Shown: positions 8,006 through 16,183, counted from the first letter of the stretch. The stretch is DNA of 20,550 bases from CAZKUR01 sp964556005 (GCA_964556005.1 CAZKUR010000069.1:1-20550); one strand, 5' to 3'. Notes: a model not told the origin generated them from the sequence alone. Program-made: numbers and translations.

Positions 8006-9460
8006 TTATTTTGTTACCGGTAAAGGCTCGGCATGTTTTTGAGTAATAAAAGCATTCATCTTCAATCTTAATCTTACATAGCGCAAAAAATAAATTATTA
8101 TGTGGGGTAATTTCTTCCAATTCTTTTTGTTAAAAATTTGATCAATTCTATATTCGTTGTGGACAAACCGGTGCAGTAGTTTGTAAAAACCTCTTTCATA
8201 ATTCCCGAAAAACATTAAATCGAGATCATCGGAATCTTTCCAGTTGGTTTTAATTTTTAATTGCTCTTTAACGGTGTTATAAAATTTTGTACCCGGTAGA
8301 GGATAAGAAACCGAAATCCCGATGTCGTCGGGCTGACAATCTTTAATCATCTTCCGGGTTAATTTTATATCATGCCATGTTTCACCTGTATATCCGAACT
8401 GGATAAAAAATGCAATTTCAATTCCAAGCTGGTGTGATCTTGTTGCAGCCTGATAAATCTGTTCAACTTTGGTTCCTTTATCCATAGCATCCAATATTTT
8501 TTGACTGCCTGATTCGGCACCAATCCAGATTGTTTTACAGCCGGATTCTTTTAGTTTATTTAAAGTTTCGCCTCTAATCAGAAGATCCGGCCTGGATAAG
8601 CATTTATAAGGAATATTCAAATTCATTTCTTTTAATGCAGTCACAAATTCGGCAATCCAGTTTGTCTTAAGTCCGAAAATGTCATCAGTAATCCATAAAT
8701 GATCAATTGAATATTCCTTTTTAAGCTTCATCATTTGCAGTGCAACATTCTTCGGTGATCTTGAATGATAAATTCTTCCATAGATCGGCTTTGCACACCA
8801 ATTGCATTCGTAAGGGCAGCCTCTGGTCGTAGATATATTTAAAGAAAAATAGCTGTGATTTTTCATCCAGATTTCACGGTACTTTTTGACGGCAACAAAT
8901 GAATAGTCAGGGTCAGGCAAAGTGTCGAGGTTGTCAATCATTTTCCGCTGCGGAGTAATAATTAATTTATCCCCCACCATAAATTTTATACCGTTAATAT
9001 TTCCTCTTTCTTTATCAAATTTGTTGTCTGCAAACGCTTTTATTACTTCTTCAACTGTAACTTCTCCCTCGCCGTAAATAATAACATCACACCCGGCATC
9101 AAAATAATAATTATAATAATCGGCAGCATCTGAACTGTATACGACAACGGGAATCGATAATGATTTTGCCTTTTTGATAAAAGAAACGGCAGCATCCCGC
9201 ATATTCGAAAGACACATCTTGGTCAGGTAGTTGAACTCGTCATCATAAATCAAGAGAAGGTCTGGTTTTATTCGTTCAATTTCAACTATAAATTCTTCCG
9301 GATTTTTACTTAACATTCCGTCATAGAAAAATATTTCATGACCTGAGTTTTTCAAGATTGTGGCGGCATATAAAGTGCCCAACGGAGGATAAGGCATCAT
9401 CCGTTCCAATTCCTTCTGATCAAGCACTCTAAAATAGGACTGACCGATTAATATTTTCAT
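8006..9460 (-). CDS. B12-binding-domain-type radical SAM protein
   Basis: A 484-residue protein built like the one at 6493. The B12-like domain covers about 1-170 (PYPPLGTLYAATILKNSGHE, FFYDGML, DVIIYGEGEVTVEEV) and again has no DxHxxG, so cobalamin, if bound, would lack the lower His ligand. A linker with LDTLPDPDYSF leads to the radical SAM barrel, with cluster ligands C215, C219 and C222 in RGCPYECNWC. IWIGAESGSQKILD, FFIQFGYTGET and SYPLPGTKFY are family signatures. A basic C-terminal tail (IIIYFLRYVRLRLKMNAF) may touch a membrane or lipid substrate. Its ATG overlaps the stop of the upstream GT4/nucleotidyltransferase fusion by four bases (ATGA), so the two are translationally coupled and probably act on the same product. 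The two radical SAM proteins are not close copies, which argues for different steps. Confidence 0.9.
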   Translation of the reverse strand: MKILIGQSYFRVLDQKELERMMPYPPLGTLYAATILKNSGHEIFFYDGMLSKNPEEFIVEIERIKPDLLLIYDDEFNYLTKMCLSNMRDAAVSFIKKAKSLSIPVVVYSSDAADYYNYYFDAGCDVIIYGEGEVTVEEVIKAFADNKFDKERGNINGIKFMVGDKLIITPQRKMIDNLDTLPDPDYSFVAVKKYREIWMKNHSYFSLNISTTRGCPYECNWCAKPIYGRIYHSRSPKNVALQMMKLKKEYSIDHLWITDDIFGLKTNWIAEFVTALKEMNLNIPYKCLSRPDLLIRGETLNKLKESGCKTIWIGAESGSQKILDAMDKGTKVEQIYQAATRSHQLGIEIAFFIQFGYTGETWHDIKLTRKMIKDCQPDDIGISVSYPLPGTKFYNTVKEQLKIKTNWKDSDDLDLMFFGNYERGFYKLLHRFVHNEYRIDQIFNKKNWKKLPHIIIYFLRYVRLRLKMNAFITQKHAEPLPVTK

Positions 9461-11397
9461 AATTTATAAGTCAACTTGTATGAGTTGGAATATTCTTCCC
9501 AGGCAATCTTGAATTCATTCATTATTTTATCACGGTGATCGTTAGTATGAAGCTTAATGCATCGCTCAGTAAGTTTAACAGAATCTTCCGGATCAGGTAA
9601 TCTCAATCTATTGTGATAAATGTATCTATAGAAAGACATCAAGATATTATTTAACGGCTTAAATAAAAAATAAAATTTAGATGATTTTTGATTTTCTTCT
9701 TCGTTGTAAGTAAAATTCGGAAAAAATTCCCTTACCCAATCGTTTTCTTTCCAGAATTGATGAAGCATTCTCTCATTTTTTAGCGGTGTCAGAGAAATAA
9801 TTTGATGCGCCGTATAAGGATCATGTGTGTGATCGATGAATAGATTTACTTCGTCGATTAAATAATTTACACACAAAACATCCCGTACTTTAAAGAAAAT
9901 CGAGAAAAGATGGATTATAAAATAAACTAAATAAACTGTATTAGGTTTTGTAATTATAAAAACGTCTACATCGTCATGGTTCTCAATTCCGTAATGAGTC
10001 GTACCGCCGCTTAGAGAAACCATTGATGTTAAAGGGAGCATGTATAAAAAGTTGACTATTTTGATTAATTTCTTATTGTCTATACTTTTTTTAACTTTAT
10101 TGTAAAAACCTTTGCCATTACTTTTTAATTTTACAACGTCGTCATTAAATGAAATTAAATCTTCAGCAATTAGCTTTTCAATTATCTGATGTAATTCATT
10201 AAGATTCAATAGCTTATCAAAGATTTGCTTATGCAGTTTATCCTTCTTTATCCCGGAATTAAATAAATTAGAATAAACGAGCGTTTTTTCTATTGCCTGC
10301 TCCGGTGTTAAAGCCGGTGGAATTTGTATCTTATGATATTTTCTAATTTTGGAGGTTAATTTATCCAGTAGTTCTTCAAGCTGGTTCTGCATTAAATTTG
10401 GGGAATATTTAATATCGTATTTAATTCTTTTCCCGGATGTGATTACTTCATTTAGCTTATCAAGTCCACTGGTATAACTGTTAATATCTGACGGATCAAC
10501 GGTAATAGAATATGGTTTCGATATTTCCTCTGTGGCAATATTACGGGAGCATAGTACCGGTAATCCAAAATGCATCGCTTCAAGAACCGGAAAACCGAAT
10601 CCCTCTTCATAGCTGGTGTGAACAAAACCCGAAGCGTGTGAGTAAATTTCCTTCAATTGTTCTTCGGATATGTAGCCGGTAAATTCAATATCTGGGTTGG
10701 TTTTATACTTTTTAATCGATGCCGAAATATCCGGAGATTTAATCCACATTTCGCCGGCAATTTTTAATTTGAAATTGCTTTTACGTGAATGTTTCCATTT
10801 TAAAAATCCTTCAATTAGGAAATTCAAATTTTTCCGCGGCTCAATGTGGCCGACAAAAAGAAGATAGGGAGCATCAGGTGAATTCTTGGTATCATCAATA
10901 GTCAGATTAGCCGGATGAAATTTCGAATAAGCCTGCAATAGTAATATATCTTCTTCTTTTATCCCGAGATATTTGTGAATATTTTTCTTAGAATGTTCGC
11001 TGATTGTAACTACAACAGGATTTTGTTTTAAAGTCTGTTTTATCTGGTATTTGTAATAATAAACAAATTTTTTAGGATATAATTCCGGGTGAGAAATAAA
11101 CGATAAATCATGAATTATTATAGCAGATTTTTTCGGCGTATTATGCGGCATATAATAATCCGGGAAAATTAGGAAATCGGTCTTTGAAAAATTTTTATCT
11201 TCCTTTAATCCGAAGTTCCTGTACCAATTTCTTTTTACAACATTTAAAACCGGGTTATCATCCCGTGAATTTGTACCGTGGGATAATTTTATTATTTCAT
11301 GCGAAGTTTTTCCAAGCTGTTCAAGAAGACAGGTGAGATAGCAGCTTGTTCCGGTATATTTCCCCCTTAAAGTTGAGGCTTCAACTCCGATTCTCAT
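9457..11397 (-). CDS. GT4 glycosyltransferase fused to a winged-helix-like and nucleotidyltransferase-fold domain
   Basis: A 646-residue protein in three parts. Residues 1 to about 345 are a GT4 glycosyltransferase: FVGHIEPRKN near 178-187 in the donor domain, FTGYISEEQLKEIY, and the EX7E motif E265 to E273 in EGFGFPVLE. Residues about 360-440 look like a helical winged-helix linker (EQAIEKTLVYSNLFNSGI, then HQIIEKLIAEDLISF). Residues about 440-646 resemble the nucleotidyltransferase fold of the Pol-beta superfamily: SGGTT at 463-467, then D475-D-V-D478 ahead of VFIITKP, which matches GG/GS followed by DxD. The C-terminal NTase part also has CVNYLIDEVNLFI and an HDPYTAHQIISL segment, seen in stand-alone members. 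The start is the ATG with AGGGAAA before it. Its stop overlaps the radical SAM start by four bases. Whether the NTase half is active is not known. The fusion suggests sugar transfer linked to nucleotidyl or nucleotide-sugar chemistry. Confidence 0.85.
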   Translation of the reverse strand: MRIGVEASTLRGKYTGTSCYLTCLLEQLGKTSHEIIKLSHGTNSRDDNPVLNVVKRNWYRNFGLKEDKNFSKTDFLIFPDYYMPHNTPKKSAIIIHDLSFISHPELYPKKFVYYYKYQIKQTLKQNPVVVTISEHSKKNIHKYLGIKEEDILLLQAYSKFHPANLTIDDTKNSPDAPYLLFVGHIEPRKNLNFLIEGFLKWKHSRKSNFKLKIAGEMWIKSPDISASIKKYKTNPDIEFTGYISEEQLKEIYSHASGFVHTSYEEGFGFPVLEAMHFGLPVLCSRNIATEEISKPYSITVDPSDINSYTSGLDKLNEVITSGKRIKYDIKYSPNLMQNQLEELLDKLTSKIRKYHKIQIPPALTPEQAIEKTLVYSNLFNSGIKKDKLHKQIFDKLLNLNELHQIIEKLIAEDLISFNDDVVKLKSNGKGFYNKVKKSIDNKKLIKIVNFLYMLPLTSMVSLSGGTTHYGIENHDDVDVFIITKPNTVYLVYFIIHLFSIFFKVRDVLCVNYLIDEVNLFIDHTHDPYTAHQIISLTPLKNERMLHQFWKENDWVREFFPNFTYNEEENQKSSKFYFLFKPLNNILMSFYRYIYHNRLRLPDPEDSVKLTERCIKLHTNDHRDKIMNEFKIAWEEYSNSYKLTYKL

Positions 11398-11638
11398 ATG
11401 ATTTCCCTAATTATGATAGTTGCTGATCTAAAAGGAGGAAAGTACTGTTAAAATGAGCAAAAATACCGAACTATAAGATGATTTTTAATAACTGTAATAA
11501 TAATAAACTAATCGGAAAAATAACAACCGAATTTTAAATATAATTGGAATATTTAACTTAACTCTGAAAATTAATATTTGTGTGTAACGAAATCATCACG
11601 AGAGTTTGCCGATATATTTTAGCCGCACAAGTATTTAC

Positions 11639-11670
11639 TTTGGAAATACTTTTATGCTTTTTTATTTTTG
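11639..11670 (+). promoter_or_regulatory. Bacteroidota-type promoter candidate for nadE
   Basis: TTTG at 11639-11642 and TATTTTTG at 11663-11670 are separated by 20 bases and match the TTTG / TAnnTTTG pattern of Bacteroidota primary sigma factor promoters. Transcription would begin about 15 bases before the ATG at 11690. The site lies inside the longer reading frame that opens at 11606, so it favours the shorter protein. The rest of the 292-base gap 11398-11689 carries the promoter of the minus-strand fusion gene, which I could not pinpoint, and an AAGGAGGA at 11432-11439 with no convincing gene behind it. Confidence 0.5.
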
Positions 11671-11689
11671 CATAAACATTTTGGAAATT

Positions 11690-13327
11690 ATGAAGATAGC
11701 TTGCTGCCAGATAAATACCATAATTGGTGATTTAGAATACAATAAAAAGAAAATAATAAAATTATACAAAAGGGGAGTGAATGATAATGCCGACCTTGTC
11801 ATCTTCCCTGAACTATCCTTAGTTGGTTATCCGCCTCTCGATTTGGTTGAAAAACAAGAATTTAGAAACGCGGTAAAAAAAGCAGCCGCTGAAATTGCAT
11901 CATTTACAGGCGACACGGGGTTAATTTTCGGTTCCATTACAGAAGGTGATGATCTCGTAGGTACCGACATACATAATTCAGCTTTGCTTTGTCACTCCGG
12001 AAAAATTCAATTTGTCCAGCATAAATCTCTGATCCCCAATTATGATGTCTTCGATGAAATGAGATATTTTGAACCTGCAAGCCGTGTAAATGTCTATGAA
12101 TTTAAAGGAGAAAAGTTAGGAATTTCAATTTGTGAAGACATCTGGAATGATGCCGATTACTGGTACAAAAGAAGATACAGTGAAGATCCGGTAAAAAAAT
12201 TGGTTGAACAAGGTGCAACTGTTTTATTGAATATTTCCGCAAGTCCTTATTCATACGGCAAAAGAGCAAAACGGCAGGAAATGCTTTCAGTTTTAACAAA
12301 GGATGATAAATTACCTCTTGCATATGTTTGTACTGTCGGAGCTCAAACCGAACTGATATTTGACGGAGCAAGTATGTGTTTTGATTCATCTGGTAACCTG
12401 GTTCAGTTGGGCAAGACTTATAAAGAGGATTATTTTATTTTCGATACGAATCAAAATTATGATCCGATAGTTGAATCAGAAAAATGTTTTGAAGATGAAG
12501 TTTTAAATTCTTTAATATTTGGTTTGAGAGATTATTGTAAGAAACTTAAATTTAAAAAACTACTTTTAGGTTTAAGCGGGGGAATTGATTCCGCACTCAC
12601 TGCATTTATTGCGGTGAAAGCTCTCGGAAAAGAAAACGTTCATGTTGTGTTGATGCCGTCAAAATATTCGAGTAAAGGGAGCATAGATGATTCAAAGAAA
12701 CTAATTAAAAATTTAGGCATCTCATCGAATAATGTTTCGATTCAGCCCCCGGTTGATAGCATTTTAAAGATTTTGAAAAATCCTTTCAAAGGAAAAATTA
12801 AAGGAATAACGGAAGAAAATATTCAAGCAAGAATTCGCGGAATTTATTTAATGGCTTTTGCCAATAACGGAAATTACATGTTGCTTGCAACAGGAAATAA
12901 ATCGGAATTAGCAGTTGGTTATTGTACGTTGTACGGAGACATGGCAGGCGGGTTGGCCGTAATCGGCGATGTTTATAAAACTCAGGTTTATCAAATTGCA
13001 AATTATATAAATCGAAATAAGGAAATTATTCCGCAAGAAATCATTGATAAAGCTCCTTCCGCAGAGTTAAGATTCGATCAGAAGGATGAAGATTCGCTTC
13101 CACCTTACGAATTGCTTGATATGATTCTTAAAATGTACCTGGAAGAAAATAAAGAATTTAACCAAATTGCGGATACAATCGGCCAAAAAACTATTGTGGC
13201 TAAAGTACTTAAACTGGTTGATATAAACGAGTTTAAAAGGAAGCAAGCTGCTCCTGTTCTAAGGGTTTCTTCAAAAGCATTCGGTTACGGAAGAAGATAC
13301 CCGATCGTTCAGGGTTGGCGGAAATAA
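11690..13327 (+). CDS. nadE: Glutamine-dependent NAD+ synthetase
   Basis: A 545-residue enzyme that makes NAD+ from deamido-NAD+, ATP and glutamine, the last step of NAD synthesis. The N-terminal half (about 1-260) is a nitrilase-fold glutaminase with the catalytic set E41 (FPELSLVGYPP), K112 (HKSLIPNYDVFDE) and C148 (ISICEDIWND). The C-terminal half is the synthetase, with the ATP pyrophosphatase loop SGGIDS at 296-301, QARIRGIYLMAFAN, and ATGNKSELAVGYCTLYGDMAGG. The C-terminal KRKQAAPVLRVSSKAFGYGRRYPI is the usual end of this class. I start it at 11690 because MKIACCQINTIIGDL is the standard opening; the upstream extension from 11606 covers a promoter-like sequence and has no family match. 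Ammonia from glutamine would be channelled between the halves. Function is very secure; regulation is not visible. Confidence 0.96.
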   Translation: MKIACCQINTIIGDLEYNKKKIIKLYKRGVNDNADLVIFPELSLVGYPPLDLVEKQEFRNAVKKAAAEIASFTGDTGLIFGSITEGDDLVGTDIHNSALLCHSGKIQFVQHKSLIPNYDVFDEMRYFEPASRVNVYEFKGEKLGISICEDIWNDADYWYKRRYSEDPVKKLVEQGATVLLNISASPYSYGKRAKRQEMLSVLTKDDKLPLAYVCTVGAQTELIFDGASMCFDSSGNLVQLGKTYKEDYFIFDTNQNYDPIVESEKCFEDEVLNSLIFGLRDYCKKLKFKKLLLGLSGGIDSALTAFIAVKALGKENVHVVLMPSKYSSKGSIDDSKKLIKNLGISSNNVSIQPPVDSILKILKNPFKGKIKGITEENIQARIRGIYLMAFANNGNYMLLATGNKSELAVGYCTLYGDMAGGLAVIGDVYKTQVYQIANYINRNKEIIPQEIIDKAPSAELRFDQKDEDSLPPYELLDMILKMYLEENKEFNQIADTIGQKTIVAKVLKLVDINEFKRKQAAPVLRVSSKAFGYGRRYPIVQGWRK

Positions 13328-13465
13328 AAATAAAAAAAGAGATAACATCTTCCCCGTGCGAAAAACAGTGTGAGAAGATGTCATCGCCGGAAATATTTAA
13401 CTGTAATTATTCAAAAAACAAAAGCGGTTTACAAAATGGAAAAATCGGATCAAACAAAGGGAAGA

Positions 13466-15253
13466 ATGAATTTCACAATCAAACTTATTTTGGCGATTAC
13501 AACTGTTGTCTTTTTATCGTCGAATTTGATATTTGCCCAGCTTGGCGGTGAGAAAGATATAGTTAAAATTAAATCCTATCAGTCGATGGATAAAGTTGTG
13601 CCCGGCAGTGAATTCAAAATCGCGGTGCAGGCAAACATAAAAAACGGATGGCATATAAATTCGGATAAACCGAAAGACGAATTTTTAATTCCAACCGAGT
13701 TAAGTATATCGGGCGATACTAATTTTACAATTGAAAATATATCTTACCCGGAACCGCAGCAATTAAAATTTGCTTTTTCAGATAATAAGCTATCCGTATG
13801 GGAAGGTGAAGTTTTATTCGGCGCTTTAGTGAAAACAACAAAAAATTTATCCCCGGGCGATTATCCGGTAATTGTAAAGCTTGATTATCAATCATGCAAT
13901 AATATGACATGTCTTGCGCCTACGAGTGTTGAAGACACAATGCATGTAATCATAGCAGAAAAAAATGCGGCTGTAAATGAAATAAATCCGGCAATTTTTC
14001 AGAAGGTAAACTTAAGCTATACTGCCCCAACAATTTCAAATGCAGATAAATCCGACGATGTCATTTCATCAGCGCTTAAAAATAACGGACTGCTTATCGG
14101 TTTGTTGTTTGTATTTATCGGCGGATTAGCTCTTAATTTAACTCCATGTGTCTATCCGCTTATTCCAATTACTATCGGATTTTTCGGCGGTCAAAGCGAA
14201 GGCAGAACAAGCAGACTCATTTTGATGGGATTGTTGTTTGTTATTGGATTGTCTGTTACATATTCGGTAATCGGTGTTGTAACGGCTTTAAGTGGCTCGG
14301 TATTCGGTTCTTTAATGCAAAATACCTATGTAATACTTGCAATTGTGGTAATATTTGTTGTGCTTTCACTCAGCATGTTCGGCGTATATGAAATTGCAGT
14401 TCCTTCCGGGTTAATGGCAAAAGCCGGGGGTGCAAAAAGCGGTTATTACGGTGCATTTTTCATGGGATTAACGATGGGTATTGTAGCTGCTCCATGCATC
14501 GGTCCGTTTGTCCTCGGATTAGTTACTTTCGTTGCTGCCAAGGGTGATCCGTTCTTCGGATTTTTATTGTTTTTTGTTTTAGCATTGGGACTTGGATTTC
14601 CATACCTGCTGCTCGCTATTTTCTCCGGGAAAATAAAAGCTCTGCCGAGAGCCGGTGAATGGATGGATGCTGTTAAACATATTTTCGGCTTCATTCTGCT
14701 GGGAATGGCGTTTTATTTCCTATTACCATTAATTCCAAAACCTTATTCAAGCTACATCCTCCCTGTCTATATGATAATTGCGGCACTATACATTTTGTTT
14801 GTCGATAAGCTTTCAAACAATGTTAGGGGATTTAGGATTTTCAAAACTGCTTTTTCTATAATTTTAGTTGCAGTTGCTGTGTGGATGTTAATTCCTAATG
14901 AAAAGACCACAATCAAGTGGCAGCCTTATTCAAAAGAATCTATCACTTCAAGCCAGCAGACTAATAACGCGGTAATTATAGATTTTTATGCAGACTGGTG
15001 TATTCCTTGTAAAGAACTGGATGCATCAACGTTTACGGATCCGAAAGTAATTAAGGAATCGGAAAGATTTCATTCTTATAAAGCAAATATGACAAAATCG
15101 CTTTCACCTGCTGTTGAGTCATTAAGGGATCAATATAAGATTGTCGGAGTTCCAACAGTCTTAATCCTAAATTCACAGGGCAAAGAGGTGAAAAGGATTA
15201 CCGGTTATGTTAATGCAAAGGAGTTCTATAATATTCTATCAACAGTAAATTGA
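13466..15253 (+). CDS. dsbD: Thiol:disulfide interchange protein DsbD (cytoplasm-to-periplasm electron carrier)
   Basis: A 595-residue three-domain protein that carries electrons from cytoplasmic thioredoxin across the inner membrane to periplasmic thiol proteins. A signal peptide (MNFTIKLILAITTVVFLSSN, cleaved near IFAQ) is followed by the periplasmic alpha domain with the cysteine pair C144 and C149 in YQSCNNMTCLAP. The eight-helix beta domain spans about 205-480 with C228 in LNLTPCVYPLIP and C344 in VAAPCIGPFVLG. The gamma thioredoxin-like domain has C512-I-P-C515 in DWCIPCK and VGVPT for the cis-proline. All six redox cysteines are present, so it should be a working enzyme. I chose the ATG at 13466 because AAAGGGAAGA directly precedes it; earlier in-frame ATGs at 13370 and 13436 add a non-signal leader. 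It follows nadE by 138 bases, a gap with an 8-bp inverted repeat (13345-13352 and 13374-13381). Confidence 0.95.
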   Translation: MNFTIKLILAITTVVFLSSNLIFAQLGGEKDIVKIKSYQSMDKVVPGSEFKIAVQANIKNGWHINSDKPKDEFLIPTELSISGDTNFTIENISYPEPQQLKFAFSDNKLSVWEGEVLFGALVKTTKNLSPGDYPVIVKLDYQSCNNMTCLAPTSVEDTMHVIIAEKNAAVNEINPAIFQKVNLSYTAPTISNADKSDDVISSALKNNGLLIGLLFVFIGGLALNLTPCVYPLIPITIGFFGGQSEGRTSRLILMGLLFVIGLSVTYSVIGVVTALSGSVFGSLMQNTYVILAIVVIFVVLSLSMFGVYEIAVPSGLMAKAGGAKSGYYGAFFMGLTMGIVAAPCIGPFVLGLVTFVAAKGDPFFGFLLFFVLALGLGFPYLLLAIFSGKIKALPRAGEWMDAVKHIFGFILLGMAFYFLLPLIPKPYSSYILPVYMIIAALYILFVDKLSNNVRGFRIFKTAFSIILVAVAVWMLIPNEKTTIKWQPYSKESITSSQQTNNAVIIDFYADWCIPCKELDASTFTDPKVIKESERFHSYKANMTKSLSPAVESLRDQYKIVGVPTVLILNSQGKEVKRITGYVNAKEFYNILSTVN

Positions 15254-15297
15254 ACTCTGTATAAGATATACTTATAATTTAAAGATTAAAAAATTAA

Positions 15298-15325
15298 AAG
15301 ATTGCAATATTCTTTTTGTAATCTT
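15298..15325 (+). terminator. AT-rich hairpin, possible dsbD terminator
   Basis: AAGATTGCA (15298-15306) and TGTAATCTT (15317-15325) pair over nine positions with one G-T wobble and a 10-base loop. It begins 45 bases after the dsbD stop. The stem is weak and the 3' side has only a mixed A/T run, so this is a tentative terminator. Confidence 0.35.
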
Positions 15326-15360
15326 ATTTAATTTGCCAATTTAAATTATTAAACCAAATC

Positions 15361-15490
15361 GTGGCTGACCAAAAAGTAATATCGTCATCACGAGTGAAGC
15401 GAAGTGATCTCATATTTGCATTAAAAACGAAAGATTGCTTCGAAGCTTCGCTTCTCGCAATGACTTTTTTCTTTCTTTTTGGTCACCCAC
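15361..15490. repeat. REPIN-like nested palindrome with GTCAT...ATCT arms
   Basis: This 130-base element lies between two convergent genes and is an inverted repeat on two levels. The outer ends are GTGGCTGACCAAAAAG (15361-15376) and CTTTTTGGTCACCCAC (15475-15490), which pair at all but two positions. Inside are two arms in opposite orientation: 15384-15410, and 15432-15464 read on the minus strand. Both begin GTCAT and end ATCT, and each can fold on itself. The stem is ATCAC with GTGAT in the first arm and ATTGC with GCAAT in the second, so the base changes keep pairing. This is the architecture of a REPIN: two REP hairpins inverted around a short spacer. Such elements are moved by REP-associated tyrosine transposases in other bacteria; none is present here. 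Any reading frame inside it is a by-product. Confidence 0.75.
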
Positions 15491-15505
15491 TTATTTTAAT
15501 TATTA

Positions 15506-16183
15506 TTAAAACTGATTCTTCGGTATTGGGGAAAATTTCATTTTAATAACCGGGTGCAGTTCCCAATCCGTATATGAATGCATCCCTCTTTTACCTCTTG
15601 GCTTTCCATGTAAATGTGCTGCATCGAAGAATAATTGGCCGGTAACTGAGACGAAAACATTATGCATCATTACACTGCCTCTTTTACTTGGCCTTTTCCC
15701 TTTAAGGAGTCTGTCCCGGATAAAACTTCTAACATCAGAACATTCTTTTTTCAAAACCGGATCGGAGATAAAACCGGGATAGGGAACTTCAACAATAAAG
15801 CATGAATCGGTCATGTTTGGTTTTGGTACCAACTGGATATGATAATCGCCGTCCCTATGAGTTTTAGAATTGTCTTCCAACGCTACCAATTTTAACCAGC
15901 CGTTAGTCGAAATTATATCGCCTTCCCTAAAACTATCCGGATCGACCACTTTTGGGATTCTTTTACTCTCGTATTTCTTAGTGAACTTTTTAATAGGATT
16001 TTGCAGCATCAACAAATCTTTTAACGGAACATTCTTTTTAGGCATATTTTCCAAAATAGAAGTTTTAATACTCCAGCGATCTACACCTGCTTTATAATTT
16101 CTCTTCTGAGCAAAAGCAAAGCTGTATGAAAAAATCAAAAACAAACTAAAAATCGTAAATGATAATTTCTTTGAATTAATCAT
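15506..16183 (-). CDS. Exported protein of unknown function with DGDYH and ELHPV signatures
   Basis: A 225-residue protein with a Sec signal peptide (hydrophobic 9-24, cleavage near AFAQ), so it acts in the periplasm, outer membrane or outside. I do not recognise a named function. Conserved-looking blocks are DGDYHIQL (111-118), VEVP (131-134), VTGQLFFDAAH (180-190) and WELHPV (207-212). The spacing of His, Asp and Glu resembles a set of uncharacterised exported domains carrying a GDxH, FFDxxH and ELHPV pattern; the polar residues could bind a metal. The middle is basic (KGKRPSKRGS). The start at 16183 is chosen because it opens the signal peptide and has AGAAGG about eight bases upstream; the longer frame from 16252 has no signal peptide at its start. 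It converges on dsbD across a REPIN-like repeat, and its leader contains an inverted repeat. Confidence 0.75.
   Translation of the reverse strand: MINSKKLSFTIFSLFLIFSYSFAFAQKRNYKAGVDRWSIKTSILENMPKKNVPLKDLLMLQNPIKKFTKKYESKRIPKVVDPDSFREGDIISTNGWLKLVALEDNSKTHRDGDYHIQLVPKPNMTDSCFIVEVPYPGFISDPVLKKECSDVRSFIRDRLLKGKRPSKRGSVMMHNVFVSVTGQLFFDAAHLHGKPRGKRGMHSYTDWELHPVIKMKFSPIPKNQF

Noticed and set aside
11593..11602. TCATCACGAG shared with an arm of the 15361 repeat
   Set aside because: Ten bases with no matching second arm; could be chance or an old relic.
11606..11689. Longer nadE start
   Set aside because: The extra 28 residues match nothing in the family, and a promoter-like site lies within them.
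13315..13551. A 78-residue frame between nadE and dsbD
   Set aside because: It overlaps the end of nadE and the dsbD signal peptide in another frame and has no domain or ribosome binding site.
15361..15546. A 61-residue plus-strand frame across the repeat
   Set aside because: Its sequence is the translation of the REPIN-like palindrome and runs into the end of the minus-strand gene; no ribosome binding site.
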